64,000 nt of DNA from Streptomyces cellulosae (GCA_014655195.1 BNBH01000004.1:248001-312000); one strand, 5' to 3'; shown: positions 47,650 to 56,622, counted from the first letter of the stretch. Made by a program: numbers and translations. Notes: generated by a model from the letters alone, not told the origin.

Positions 47650-47856
47650 TCACCCCTTCTCCGCGAGGGTGTGGGCGACCAGGGCGTTCGCGTGCCCGTG
47701 GCCCAGGCCGTGCTCGGTCTTGAGCCAGGTGACCAGCTCCATGTGCCGGGTCAGCGGCGAGGAGCGGATCAGCTCCTTCCACTCGGCCACGGGGCGGCCG
47801 TACTTCTTCTCGATCGACGGGAAATAACTGGCGGGGCCCTTCACCTGTGCGCTCAT
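47650..47856 (-). CDS. DUF4287 protein, 68 aa
   Basis: SAQVKGPASYFPSIEKKYGR, PVAEWKELIRSSPLTRHMEL, VTWLKTEHGLGHGHANALVA. The Y-F-P-x-I-E-K-K-Y-G-x-P and GLGHGHANALV motifs define DUF4287, a small cytosolic helical family. ATG 47856 precedes the sigma gene by about 65 bp; co-transcription is possible. Confidence 0.85.
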   Translation of the reverse strand: MSAQVKGPASYFPSIEKKYGRPVAEWKELIRSSPLTRHMELVTWLKTEHGLGHGHANALVAHTLAEKG

Positions 47857-47951
47857 GACGACCGGTCCTTCCTCCGCTCGCGGACACCTACGCCATGAAG
47901 ACCGGAGGAAGGACGAGAACTGAGCGGAGCACTGCCGTGACCTGCGTCACC

Positions 47952-49082
47952 TCAGCCGGTGAGGCCGATCTCCGCGCAGTCGTCCGCGTGCGCGGGGGTG
48001 CAGATGTCCTGGACGGAGTAGACGCCGTCCGCGATCACCGTGTCCTCGATGTTCTCCCGGGTGAGCGCGACCACCGGCACGAGCATCGCCGGGATGTCGT
48101 TCTGCGAGCGGCTGTCGATCGTGTCCCGCGCGAGCGCGTCGAACTGGATCGCCCGGTCCTGCACCTTCGCCACCGCCATGTCCGCGGCCCCCGTCGCCTC
48201 CAGCAGGAAGGACTTGTACACCGTCATGTACTGCGTGCCCGAGACGACCCGCCGCACCGCCTCCAGGTCCGCGTCCTGCCCGGTGACGGGCGGCAGTTCG
48301 CTGAGGCCGGCGTTCTGCAGCTCCTCGATCACCGCGCCGGCCATGCCGTCGTTCGCGGAGTAGACGGCGGCGACGTTCCCCGCGCCGACCTCCTTGATGG
48401 CCTTGCGCATGTTCTCCGCCGCGACCTCGGGCAGCCACTTCTTGGTGTCGTACGACGCGGCGATGTCGACCGCCCCGCTCAGCTCGCCCAGCGCGCCCTT
48501 CTTGAACAGCGCGGTGTTCGGGTCGGCGGGCTCGCCGTTCATCATGACGACCTTCTTCTTCTGGGACTTCTCGCCGAGCGCGTTGACCAGGGCGCGTCCC
48601 TGCACCTGGCCGACGAGTTCGTTGTCGTGCGAGACGTACGCGTCGACCGGGCCCTCGGCGAGCCGGTCGTAGGCGATGACGGGTATGCCCGCCCGCTTGG
48701 CCAGGCGCACGTCCGGCGCGACGGCGGCCGCGTCCACCGCGTCCACGAGGATGACGTCGACCTTCCGGCCGATCATCTGCCGGAACTGCTCGCTCTGCTT
48801 CTCCTTGCTGCCCTCGGCGTTGGCGTAGACGACCTCGCCCTGCTTGTTCGTCTGCGAGGCGATGCGCTCCTTGATGAGCGGGTAGTCGAACTTCTCGAAC
48901 CGCGCCGTGTCCCGGTCGGGCAGGAGCAGGCCCACGGTGATGTCGTAGTCGGCGCGCGCGTCCGGGGTCTCGTCGTCCTCAGATCCGAGCGCACCGCAGG
49001 CGGTGAGGGAGAGGGCCGTCAGGGAAGCGGTCAGCAGCAGGGCACGACGGCGTGCGGCGGCAGCGGTGGTACGGGGCTTCAC
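47952..49082 (-). CDS. Sugar ABC transporter substrate-binding lipoprotein (xylose XylF-like)
   Basis: 376 aa from GTG 49082 (GGAAGGCA upstream). The signal peptide ends in the lipobox LTACG (Cys about 29). The periplasmic-binding type 1 fold shows ITVGLLLPDRDTARFEKFDY, IGRKVDVILVDAVDAAAVAP, RLAKRAGIPVIAYDRLAEGP, VVMMNGEPADPNTALFKKGA, AAVYSANDGMAGAVIEELQN and VTGQDADLEAVRRVVSGTQY, the pattern of D-xylose-binding proteins. No permease or ATPase gene is adjacent, so it would have to work with a transporter encoded elsewhere. Confidence 0.87.
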   Translation of the reverse strand: MKPRTTAAAARRRALLLTASLTALSLTACGALGSEDDETPDARADYDITVGLLLPDRDTARFEKFDYPLIKERIASQTNKQGEVVYANAEGSKEKQSEQFRQMIGRKVDVILVDAVDAAAVAPDVRLAKRAGIPVIAYDRLAEGPVDAYVSHDNELVGQVQGRALVNALGEKSQKKKVVMMNGEPADPNTALFKKGALGELSGAVDIAASYDTKKWLPEVAAENMRKAIKEVGAGNVAAVYSANDGMAGAVIEELQNAGLSELPPVTGQDADLEAVRRVVSGTQYMTVYKSFLLEATGAADMAVAKVQDRAIQFDALARDTIDSRSQNDIPAMLVPVVALTRENIEDTVIADGVYSVQDICTPAHADDCAEIGLTG

Positions 49083-49390
49083 AGTGGGGGTGCCTTCCGG
49101 GCGGGGCGTGCGGCATGGGGTGGAGCTGTCCGCCCGACACGGCACGCGGTACGGCGTCGGGGCCGACGTCCGGCCGGGCCCAGAACGTTGCTCAGCAGTG
49201 TGTCCGTTGTGCGGTGGTGCGGCACGTGCGCTCACGACCTTCTCCCCTGGCACGCCGAGAATGTGCGCAGGAGCGGCACAGAGACTGCACACAGCGCGGC
49301 ATGGGCGTGGTTAGCGTGGCTGTCCCCTGCCCGGACCGGGCCGGCCGCGCCTGCGCGGACACCCGGTACGACACCTCAGGAAGACAGCGG
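49083..49390. other. Divergent intergenic region
   Basis: 308 bp between the binding-protein gene and the zinc-ribbon repeat protein. It must contain both promoters. I see no distinct operator and no RNA structure. Confidence 0.5.
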
Positions 49391-51145
49391 ATGGACTACT
49401 GCTCCACGTGTCGCCGGCATCTGAACGGCGCCCTGGTCTGCCCGGGTTGCGGCGCCTACGCTCCCGACATCGCCCCCGGCGTGGTGGGCGGCCACCGCGT
49501 CCCCGGACAGGCGGCACGCACGGCCCACGGCGCCGCCGGCGAAGGGCCCGCGGAGGGAGGGTGGTTCACCGCTCCGGCGCGGTCCGCCGAGACGACGCGG
49601 GCCAACGAGGTCGCGCGGCCCGGCGGTTCCGCACGGTCCGCGGAGACCTCACGGCCCGGCGAGACGGGACGCCACGCCGGCTCCGCACGGCCCAACGGCC
49701 CTGCGCGGCCGGTCGATTCCGCGCGATCTGCGCGGCCCGCCGGGGCCATGGGATCCGCGGGGGCCATGGGGCCCCGCGACGGTGCACGGTCCATCGACAC
49801 CACGTGGCCGACGGACGCCGGACGACCGGGCGACGCCCCGCGGCCCGCCGACGCCGGACGACCGGGCGACGCCTCCCACCCCGCCAACGCCCGGCCGGGT
49901 GCGATCCCGCGCCCCGCAGGCACCGCACGGTCCACCGGAGCGACGCGGACCAACGAGGCCGCACGGCACGCCGGTTCCGCGCAGCCCATCGGCGCGACGG
50001 GGCCCCTCGACATCCCTCGGTCCGCCGACACCACGTGGCCCGTCGGCGCGGGACGGCCCGGGGAAACGCCGCGTCCGGTCGGCACGGGACGGCCGCACGA
50101 GGCCTCACGCCCCGTCGGCGCCGGGCGGCCGGGCGGCGAACCGCACCCCGTCCGCGCCGGCCGGCCGGGCGACGCCCCGCACCCCGTCGGTACTGGGCGG
50201 GCGGGCGACGCCCCGCACCCCGTCGGCACGGGACAGTCGTACGAGGCCCCGCGCCCCGTAGGCACCGGACGACCGGGTGCGACCCCGCACCCCACCGGCA
50301 CCGCACGTCCCGCCGAGACGACGCGGTTCCGCGACACCCCGCGCCCCGCCGACCCCGCCGCCACCCCCGCCGTCGGCATACACTCCGTCCTCCCCGCCCG
50401 CCGGGCCGAGACCGCCGTGTTCGCCGCGCCCGCGCGGCCCGACGCCGGCGCGCACCCCGAGGAGACCGGCGACCGCGCCGCCCTGCCGGCAGGCGCCGGT
50501 ACCGGGCGTGCCGCGCGGCGGCGGCAGTTGGCGCGGTGGAAGAAGACGCAGCGGCGTGCCCTGGTCGCCACGGCCGTGGCGCTCGTCGGCGGCGGCATCA
50601 CCCTCGCCTCGACGGACCGGGGCGGCACGGACCGTACCCAGGCCGCCACCGCGCCCGACCTGCACGGCATGGGCGGCGCCGGCGGCACCACGGACGACAC
50701 GGCCGGCACCCCGTCCGTCGCCCCGGAGCGCTCGGCGGCGCCGCCGCAGGCCGAGGGCCGCCGCAGCCCGGCGCGTCCCGAGGCCGCGCCCACCACGACC
50801 GCGCCGCCGTCCGGCACCCACACCGACGGCGCCGCCGCCACCGAGGTGCCCACCGGGGGACGTTCGGACGCGTCCGAGTCGGTCTCCCGTTCCGGCGACC
50901 GGTCCGGGACGAGCCAGGACACCGGCGGCGGAGCCCCCGGCTCCGGCGGCTCGACGACGCCCGCGCAGCCCTCCTCGCCCCCGCCCTCCTCGGACGACGG
51001 CGGCGGGAGCGGCGACACGGGCGGCGACGGCGGCTCGGGCCAGGGCGACGACGAGGCCACGCAGCCGGCGCCCGGCACCCCGCCGCCCACCGCCGATCAG
51101 CCGCGCGACCCGCGCCTCTGCCTGCTGGTGATCTGCCTCGGCTGA
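49391..51145 (+). CDS. SCO2400-like protein: N-terminal zinc ribbon, long low-complexity repeats, one membrane helix
   Basis: 584 aa from ATG 49391. Residues 1-25 are a zinc ribbon (YCSTCRRHLNGALVCPGCGA). Residues 60-340 are degenerate repeats rich in Pro, Gly, Arg and Ala, including about eight 12-residue units such as GTGRPGATPHPT. A basic segment (AARRRQLARWKKTQRRALVA) leads into one membrane helix (TAVALVGGGITLAST, about residue 400), and the outside part is Ser/Thr/Gly/Pro-rich and ends LCLLVICLG. The layout matches the Streptomyces family typified by SCO2400. Role unknown. Confidence 0.72.
   Translation: MDYCSTCRRHLNGALVCPGCGAYAPDIAPGVVGGHRVPGQAARTAHGAAGEGPAEGGWFTAPARSAETTRANEVARPGGSARSAETSRPGETGRHAGSARPNGPARPVDSARSARPAGAMGSAGAMGPRDGARSIDTTWPTDAGRPGDAPRPADAGRPGDASHPANARPGAIPRPAGTARSTGATRTNEAARHAGSAQPIGATGPLDIPRSADTTWPVGAGRPGETPRPVGTGRPHEASRPVGAGRPGGEPHPVRAGRPGDAPHPVGTGRAGDAPHPVGTGQSYEAPRPVGTGRPGATPHPTGTARPAETTRFRDTPRPADPAATPAVGIHSVLPARRAETAVFAAPARPDAGAHPEETGDRAALPAGAGTGRAARRRQLARWKKTQRRALVATAVALVGGGITLASTDRGGTDRTQAATAPDLHGMGGAGGTTDDTAGTPSVAPERSAAPPQAEGRRSPARPEAAPTTTAPPSGTHTDGAAATEVPTGGRSDASESVSRSGDRSGTSQDTGGGAPGSGGSTTPAQPSSPPPSSDDGGGSGDTGGDGGSGQGDDEATQPAPGTPPPTADQPRDPRLCLLVICLG
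50042..50330 (+). repeat. 36-bp coding repeats (8 units, 12 aa each)
   Basis: Inside the gene above. Units follow the form G-x-G-R-P-x-x-x-P-H/R-P-V (GAGRPGETPRPV, GTGRPHEASRPV, GAGRPGGEPHPV, RAGRPGDAPHPV and so on). The copies differ, so the array is not recent. It is a protein repeat, not CRISPR. Confidence 0.8.
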
Positions 51146-51199
51146 CCGAGCCGCCGCCCCGACCGGCGGCCGGCACGGCGGCTGCGGGACAATCGCGGC

Positions 51200-51520
51200 A
51201 TGAGCGTCGTCAAGATCAACGTACTCACCGTGCCGGAGGACCAGCGCGAGACGCTGGAGAAGCGGTTCGCCGCGCGGGCCGGGGCGGTGGAGAGCTCGGA
51301 CGGCTTCGAGTGGTTCGAGCTGCTCCGCCCGGTCGAGGGCACCGACACCTATCTCGTCTACACCCGCTGGCGCAGCGAGGAGGACTTCGAGCGCTGGAGG
51401 GACGGGCGCGGCCAGGCCGCCCACGCGGGACCGCAGGGCGACAAGCCGCGTCCGGCGGCCACCGACGCCACCCTGTGGTCCTTCGAGGTGGTCCAGCAGG
51501 CGGCGCCCCGCCAGGACTGA
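51200..51520 (+). CDS. Antibiotic-biosynthesis-monooxygenase (ABM) domain protein, 106 aa
   Basis: Single ferredoxin-like ABM domain: VVKINVLTVPEDQRETLEKR, DGFEWFELLRPVEGTDTYLV, YTRWRSEEDFERWRDGRGQA. The positions of Trp and the EDFxxW motif match heme-degrading or quinone-monooxygenase-like members (IsdG/YgiN type). It stands alone and converges on the beta-lactamase gene; the substrate is unknown. Confidence 0.85.
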   Translation: MSVVKINVLTVPEDQRETLEKRFAARAGAVESSDGFEWFELLRPVEGTDTYLVYTRWRSEEDFERWRDGRGQAAHAGPQGDKPRPAATDATLWSFEVVQQAAPRQD

Positions 51521-51530
51521 CCGGCGGACG

Positions 51531-52445
51531 TCACCTCCATACGTCCAGCACGCGCCGCGCCGCCTCCGCCACCAGCTCGTCGCTGGGGGCGGCGGCGCGG
51601 TCGGGGCGTTCCGTCAGCACCGACAGCACCAGCGGCGCACCACCGGCGTCCGGCCACAGCACGGCCACGTCGTTGCCCCGGCCCCACTCGCCGCCGCCGG
51701 TCTTGTCGCCGACCCGCCAGCCGCGGGGCACGGCCGCCCGGATGCGGCGGTCGCCGGTGGTGTTGCGCACCAGCCAGTCGGTGAGCAGGGCGCGCCCGGC
51801 TGCGGGCAGCGCGTCGCCGAGGACCAGGGCGCGGTAGTCGGACGCGATCGCGCGGGGCGTGGTGGTGTCGCGCGGGTCGCCGGGCGGGTTGCCGTTCAGC
51901 TCGGGCTCGATGTGGTCCAGCCGGGTCACCCGGTCGCCCAGCCGGCGCGCGTACGCGGTGAGGCCGCGCGGGCCGCCGATGTCCCGCAGCAGCAGATTGC
52001 CGGCCGTGTTGTCGCTGTAGCGGACGGCCGCGTCGCACAGCTGCCGCAGCGTCATGCCCTCCCCGGTGTGCTTCTCGGTGACGGGCGAGTACGGCACCAG
52101 GTCGGCCGTGCCGTAGGGGATCCGTTCGTCCAGGCGGGCGCCGGGGCGGTGGTCCACGACCGCGGCGGCGGCGAGGGTCTTGAAGGTGGAGCAGAGCGCG
52201 AAGCGCTCGTCGGCGCGGTGGACGACGGTGGCGCCGGTGCCGGTGTCGACGGCGAACACCCCGAGCCGGGCGCCGTACTCGCGTTCCAGCGCGGCGAGGT
52301 TCCGGGGGCTGACCGGGGACGGTGTGCCACTGCCGGGTGAGGCTCCGGCGGCCGGGGCGCGGTCCGGGGCGTCGGTGGCGCAGCCCGCCACGGGGGCCAG
52401 GGCGGCGGTCAGCAGCAGGGAGCGGCGGGAGAGACGGGCGGTCAT
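51531..52445 (-). CDS. Class A beta-lactamase, probably a lipoprotein
   Basis: 304 aa. Lipoprotein/Tat-like N-terminus (LSRRSLLLTAALAPVAGCAT) with the lipobox VAGC. Catalytic motifs are complete: CSTFK (Ser70-x-x-Lys73), YSDNTAGN (Ser130-Asp-Asn), EPELN (Glu166-x-x-x-Asn170) and DKTGGG (Lys234-Thr-Gly). It hydrolyses penicillin-type beta-lactams outside the membrane. The gene follows the PBP gene on the same strand after 35 bp, so the two are likely co-expressed from the LysR-controlled promoter. Confidence 0.92.
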   Translation of the reverse strand: MTARLSRRSLLLTAALAPVAGCATDAPDRAPAAGASPGSGTPSPVSPRNLAALEREYGARLGVFAVDTGTGATVVHRADERFALCSTFKTLAAAAVVDHRPGARLDERIPYGTADLVPYSPVTEKHTGEGMTLRQLCDAAVRYSDNTAGNLLLRDIGGPRGLTAYARRLGDRVTRLDHIEPELNGNPPGDPRDTTTPRAIASDYRALVLGDALPAAGRALLTDWLVRNTTGDRRIRAAVPRGWRVGDKTGGGEWGRGNDVAVLWPDAGGAPLVLSVLTERPDRAAAPSDELVAEAARRVLDVWR

Positions 52446-52480
52446 GACGGGACGTTTCCTTCGATCGTGGGGGGCGTGGC

Positions 52481-54109
52481 TCAGGAGCGGGGCGCGGCGG
52501 AGAGCAGGGCGTGCAGCACGGGTCCGGCCGAGCCGCTGCCGGTGACGCCCTCCTCGACGACGCAGGCCACGGCGACCCCGTCGCGGTGGGCGACCATCCA
52601 GCCGTTGTTCTCCTGCGCGTCGGAGACCTCGGCGGTGCCGGTCTTCCCTCCGATCTCACCGGCCAGCGGGGCCAGGGCGCGCGCGGTGCCCTCGGTGACC
52701 GTGGCGCGCAGCAGCGTGCGCAGCTGATCCACGACGCGGGGCGGCAGCGGCTCGGTCCTGGTGGTGTCCTCCGTGCCGGCGACGAGGACGGGCTGGTGGA
52801 AGCGGCCGGAGACGGCCGTCGCGGTAACCGACGCCATGATCAGCGGGTTGGCCTGCACCCGGCCCTGCCCGATCATCGACGCGGCCTTCTCCGTCGCGTC
52901 GCGCGGCTCGGGCACGGACCCGTCGTACGAGGGGACGCCCACGTGCCAGGTCTGGCCGACCCCGAAGTACCGCTTCGCGACCTCCCCGAGCTCGCCGTCG
53001 CCGAGCCGGCTCCGCAGGCCGATGAAGGCGGTGTTGCAGGACTCGGTGAACGCCTTGCGGAAGGTGGCGCCCGGGTGGGCGGACGTCTCCACGTTCTGGA
53101 ACCGCTTCCCGACGGTGAGGTAGCGGGGGCAGTCCACGACGTCGTCCGGGGCGACCGCGTCCTTCAGCAGCAGGGCGCTGCTGGTGACGATCTTCCAGGT
53201 GGAGCCGGGGGCGTAGGTGCCGGAGACGGCGCGGTTGAAGCCGTCCGCCGGGGAGTTGGCCACGGCGAGGATCTGACCGTCGTCCACGCGCAGGGCGACC
53301 AGCGCCGCGTTCTTCCCGCCGGCCTTCTCCAGGGCCTGCTCGGCGGCCGCCTGCCAGCGGGCGTCGAGGGTGGTGCGCAGGGGCCCCTCGTCCTTCGGCG
53401 TGGCGGAGCCGAAGGTCGCCTCGGTGCGGCGGACCTCCCCGGTGACGCGGTCGACGAGGAGCACCGCCCCGCGCGGGCCTCCGCCGGGCGTGGAGCCGGC
53501 GAGCTGGGTGAGGACCGGCCCGAGGGAGGGATGGGCGGCCGCCGACAGGGTGCGGCCGGCGCGGTCGTTCGCGCGGACCGGCTCGGCCTCCTCCCGCTCC
53601 AGGCGGAACTTCTCCGTCCCGCTGAGCCGGGGGTGCACCAGCGACAGCCGCCAGTCCACCTTCCACTCGCCGCCCCGCTCCCGCAGCGGCAGTTCGGCGG
53701 TGTACGTCCAGGTGCCGAGGCCGGTGACGGGCATCCGCGCGGTGTACGGCACGGTGACGGCGTGCCCGCCGGACTCCTCGTCCTCCACGGGCTCCCCTGC
53801 CGTGAGCACGGGTTTCTCGATGTCGAGCCCGGAGGTGAAGCTGCTCAGCACCTCCTGGGCCCGGTCGGGCCCGGTGGTGCGGGCGGCGGCGTCCGGGAGG
53901 CGTCCGGCGGCCCAGTCGGCGAGGAACGCGCGGGCCTCGGCCACCGCCTCCGGGTCGGGTCCTGACTCGTCCGCGAAGGGGCCGAGCCCGGCGGCCCAGG
54001 CGCCGCCGACCGCGACCGCGGCGACCGCCGAGACGGCGACGAGCGCCTTGACCGCCGTGCGAGGACGACGGCGGGGACGGACAGGGGGGAAGTCGGGAAA
54101 CGTGTTCAT
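52481..54109 (-). CDS. MecA-like class B penicillin-binding protein (transpeptidase)
   Basis: 542 aa. One membrane anchor (AVKALVAVSAVAAVAVGGAW), an NTF2-like N-terminal domain (AEARAFLADWAAGRLPDAAA) and a linker. The transpeptidase domain has SGTYAPGSTWKIVTS (active Ser in STWK), TESCNTAFIGL (SCN) and IGGKTGTAEVSD (KTG). The NTF2-like domain is shared with MecA/PBP2a-type low-affinity PBPs. Next to a beta-lactamase and a LysR regulator, it is most simply a resistant transpeptidase induced together with the beta-lactamase. Confidence 0.9.
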   Translation of the reverse strand: MNTFPDFPPVRPRRRPRTAVKALVAVSAVAAVAVGGAWAAGLGPFADESGPDPEAVAEARAFLADWAAGRLPDAAARTTGPDRAQEVLSSFTSGLDIEKPVLTAGEPVEDEESGGHAVTVPYTARMPVTGLGTWTYTAELPLRERGGEWKVDWRLSLVHPRLSGTEKFRLEREEAEPVRANDRAGRTLSAAAHPSLGPVLTQLAGSTPGGGPRGAVLLVDRVTGEVRRTEATFGSATPKDEGPLRTTLDARWQAAAEQALEKAGGKNAALVALRVDDGQILAVANSPADGFNRAVSGTYAPGSTWKIVTSSALLLKDAVAPDDVVDCPRYLTVGKRFQNVETSAHPGATFRKAFTESCNTAFIGLRSRLGDGELGEVAKRYFGVGQTWHVGVPSYDGSVPEPRDATEKAASMIGQGRVQANPLIMASVTATAVSGRFHQPVLVAGTEDTTRTEPLPPRVVDQLRTLLRATVTEGTARALAPLAGEIGGKTGTAEVSDAQENNGWMVAHRDGVAVACVVEEGVTGSGSAGPVLHALLSAAPRS

Positions 54110-54152
54110 GCCCCGACCACAGCAGCGTCAGGGGCCGTCCGTCCAAGTCCGC

Positions 54153-54171
54153 TATCAATCATGGACTGATA
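54153..54171. promoter_or_regulatory. LysR-type binding site TATCA-N9-TGATA
   Basis: TATCA at 54153-54157 and TGATA at 54167-54171 form a 5-bp inverted repeat with the T-N11-A form bound by LysR proteins. It lies midway between the divergent PBP (start 54109) and LysR (start 54195) genes, in an AT-rich island; a further ATGATTA half site follows near 54182. Confidence 0.65.
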
Positions 54172-54194
54172 AATACTCGATATGATTACTGGTC

Positions 54195-55160
54195 GTGGAC
54201 CTGGTGCGGCACTTGGAGTGCTTCGTGGCTGTTGCCGAAGAGTCACACTTCGGCCGCGCCGCCGCCCGTCTCGGCATGGCCCAGCCCCCTCTCTCGCAGC
54301 GCGTGCAGCGGCTCGAACGGGAGCTGGGCGTGCGGCTGTTCGAGCGCACCAGCCGTCAGGTGCGGATCACGGAGGCCGGGACGCTGCTGCTGGCGGAGGC
54401 GCGGGAGGTGCTGTCCCGCACGGAGTCGTTCCTCGCCGCCGCCCGCCGGGTGCGCGACGGCGAGACGGGACTGCTGCGCGCCGCACTGCCCCCTGACCTC
54501 TCCGGCGAGACCGTGGCCGCCCTGCTCGCGGACTTCGGCGACCGTCACGCGGGACTGGAGCTGGAGCTGCACGAGCTGTCCACGGCCCAGCAGCTCGACC
54601 GGCTCGCGGCGCACGACCTGGACGTGGGCGTCGTCCACCACCCGTGCGACGTGACAGGTCTGGAGCTGGGCCCGGTGCTGCGCAGGGAGCTGGGCGTGCT
54701 GCTGCCCGCCGCCACGGCGGCCGGCCTGGACGAGGTCCCGCTGCCCGCGCTGTCCGGCCGCGACCTGATCCTCTTCCCCCGCACGGCCGCCCCCGCCCTC
54801 TACGACGAGCTGCTGACCACCTGCGCCCGCGGCGGCTTCACCCCCGCCGCCGTACGTCACGGCCAGGGCGCCAGTTTCGTCCAGGGCCTGGTGCTGTCCT
54901 CGGGGGCGGTGGCGCTGTGCCCGCGTGACGCGGCCCCGTCGGGGCAGGGGAACGGGGAGGCGGACGTCGTGTGGCGGCCGCTGACCGGCGGGGCGCCCGC
55001 GCTGCGGCACTCCGCGGCCTGGCCGAAGGGGCGTGGTGACGCCGCCGTGCAGGCGTTCGCGGAGGCGGCCACGCACGCCCTGCGCACCGCCGCCGGCGCG
55101 GTCCCCGACGTGCCGGCCCGTCCCCTGCATCTGCGACCGGCATCGGAGTACTGGCTGTGA
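54195..55160 (+). CDS. LysR-family regulator of the beta-lactam locus (BlaA-like)
   Basis: 321 aa from GTG 54195. Residues 1-65 are the LysR helix-turn-helix (HLECFVAVAEESHFGRAAAR, LGMAQPPLSQRVQRLERELG); the rest is a periplasmic-binding-like effector domain (ALPPDLSGETVAALLADFGD, LAAHDLDVGVVHHPCDVTGL, CPRDAAPSGQG). It is coupled to a BlaB-like gene (GTGA overlap) and divergent from the PBP/beta-lactamase genes. That is the arrangement known from Streptomyces cacaoi, where BlaA (LysR) and BlaB are needed to induce the beta-lactamase. Confidence 0.87.
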   Translation: MDLVRHLECFVAVAEESHFGRAAARLGMAQPPLSQRVQRLERELGVRLFERTSRQVRITEAGTLLLAEAREVLSRTESFLAAARRVRDGETGLLRAALPPDLSGETVAALLADFGDRHAGLELELHELSTAQQLDRLAAHDLDVGVVHHPCDVTGLELGPVLRRELGVLLPAATAAGLDEVPLPALSGRDLILFPRTAAPALYDELLTTCARGGFTPAAVRHGQGASFVQGLVLSSGAVALCPRDAAPSGQGNGEADVVWRPLTGGAPALRHSAAWPKGRGDAAVQAFAEAATHALRTAAGAVPDVPARPLHLRPASEYWL

Positions 55161-56047
55161 CGGACGCCGTCGCCCGCATCCACGCGGCCCTCGCCGACGC
55201 CGGGGTCACCGGCTGGCTGCACGCCTTCGACATCGACTCCGGCGAGCAGCTCGACGCCGGGGCCGACCAGCCGGTGTGCACGGCGAGTGTCCACAAGCTG
55301 TGTCTGCTGGTCGCGCTGCACGAGCAGGCGGCGCGGGGCGCGCTGGACCTGGCCGAGCAGGTGGAGTGCGGGCCGGAGGAACGGACGGCGGGGCCGACGG
55401 GGGTGGCGGCGATGCTGGACGCGGCCCGGATGTCCCTGCGTGACCTCGCCTATCTGATGATGGCGGTCAGCGACAACGCGGCCGCCGATCTGCTGCTGCG
55501 CCGGGTGGGTCTGGACGCGGTGAACGCGACGACGGCCCGGCTGGGCCTCACGCGGACGCGGGCCGTGCACTCCTTCGGCGAGATGCTCGCCACCGTGAAG
55601 GAGGACGCCGGGCCCGAGGGCGCGCGGGCGCTGGCCGATCCACGGGTGGTGAGCCGGCTGCGGGCGCTGGACCCGGAGCGCACCAACCGCAGCACCCCGC
55701 GGGACATGACCCGGCTGTTGGGCGCGGTGTGGCGGGACGAGGCGTGCACCCCGGAGCATGGCGCGGCCATACGGCGGATCATGGGGCTTCAGGTGTGGCC
55801 GCACCGTCTGGCCTCGGGTTTTCCTTTCGACGACGTGCACGTCGCCGGGAAAACCGGCAGTCTGCCGACCCTGCGCAACGAGGTGGGCGTGGTCGAGTAT
55901 CCCGACGGGGGCCGTTACGCGGTCGCCGTCTTCACCCGGACCGCGCACACGGCGGCGACCCTTCCGGCGGCCGACGCGGTGATCGGCACGGCGGCGCGGA
56001 TCGCGGTGGACGCGCTGCGGGCGAGGGCGTTCCGCTCGTCCCGCTGA
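55157..56047 (+). CDS. BlaB-like serine beta-lactamase-fold protein, likely regulatory
   Basis: 296 aa from GTG 55157. It has the fold motifs ASVHKLCLLVAL (Ser-x-x-Lys), MAVSDNAAADLLL (Ser-Asp-Asn) and VAGKTGSLPTLRNEVGVVEY (Lys-Thr-Gly). It lacks a signal peptide, so it is cytosolic, and I see no Glu166-x-x-x-Asn omega-loop motif. Both points argue against beta-lactamase activity and for a sensor or regulatory role with the LysR protein, as proposed for BlaB of S. cacaoi. An alternative is a cytosolic serine esterase. Confidence 0.82.
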   Translation: MTDAVARIHAALADAGVTGWLHAFDIDSGEQLDAGADQPVCTASVHKLCLLVALHEQAARGALDLAEQVECGPEERTAGPTGVAAMLDAARMSLRDLAYLMMAVSDNAAADLLLRRVGLDAVNATTARLGLTRTRAVHSFGEMLATVKEDAGPEGARALADPRVVSRLRALDPERTNRSTPRDMTRLLGAVWRDEACTPEHGAAIRRIMGLQVWPHRLASGFPFDDVHVAGKTGSLPTLRNEVGVVEYPDGGRYAVAVFTRTAHTAATLPAADAVIGTAARIAVDALRARAFRSSR

Positions 56048-56104
56048 TCGTGACGGCGATCGTCACGCGGGAAGCGGCGGAAAACGTACGGAAAAGATGT
56101 CCGT

Positions 56105-56150
56105 GAACAAACGAAAAGCGGGTGCCCGCACGTAACGTGCGAGCACCCGC
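56105..56150 (-). terminator. Intrinsic terminator of the cold-shock gene
   Basis: The hairpin GCGGGTGC...GCACCCGC (56118-56150) has a second arm CGCACG/CGTGCG inside it. On the minus strand it is followed by TTTTCGTTTGTT, so it is oriented to end the cold-shock transcript. Confidence 0.85.
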
Positions 56151-56180
56151 TCATCCAAACCTGCGTGCAGGTCAGGAAGG

Positions 56181-56384
56181 TCAGGCAGGAACGATGTTCT
56201 CCGCCTGCGGGCCCTTCTGGCCCTGGGTGACGTCGAAGGTCACCTTCTGGCCTTCCTGGAGCTCGCGGTAGCCCGAGGTGGCGATGTTCGAGTAGTGGGC
56301 GAACACGTCAGCGCCGCCGCCGTCCTGCTCGATGAAGCCGAAGCCCTTTTCCGAGTTGAACCACTTGACCGTACCGGTGGCCAT
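56181..56384 (-). CDS. Cold-shock protein (CspA family), 67 aa
   Basis: ATG 56384 behind CAGGAG. RNP1 is GFGFIEQD and RNP2 is VFAHYSNI, within [20 protein letters not shown] and [20 protein letters not shown]. These small beta-barrels bind single-stranded RNA/DNA. The leader from 56385 to about 56600 is AT-rich for this genome, as expected of a cold-shock 5' region. A strong terminator follows. Confidence 0.93.
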   Translation of the reverse strand: MATGTVKWFNSEKGFGFIEQDGGGADVFAHYSNIATSGYRELQEGQKVTFDVTQGQKGPQAENIVPA

Positions 56385-56622
56385 AATTTTTCTCCTGAGA
56401 CAGTGCGGGAATCGCACTTCACGAATCCCTACATCGTCGCGATGATCACCTGCCCGGAGAACCGGTTCAAACTGGCAACCACAACTGCAACTGACGTCAG
56501 CCTAGCACGGAAAATGTTCTCGGCAAGCGAGGAAAATCACTGGAATAAACCCGGACGGCATGTTTAGCGAAAGGAATTTTGCGCGGGCGCGACGGAAATT
56601 CTGCGCCGGCCGGGACAGATTT

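Noticed and set aside
50042..50330. Possible CRISPR array
   Set aside because: The 36-bp periodic sequence is continuous coding repeat with no spacers and changes gradually from unit to unit.
49408..51837. 809-aa plus-strand ORF, extremely Arg-rich
   Set aside because: It is an alternative frame of the zinc-ribbon repeat protein and runs on across the ABM gene and into the beta-lactamase region.
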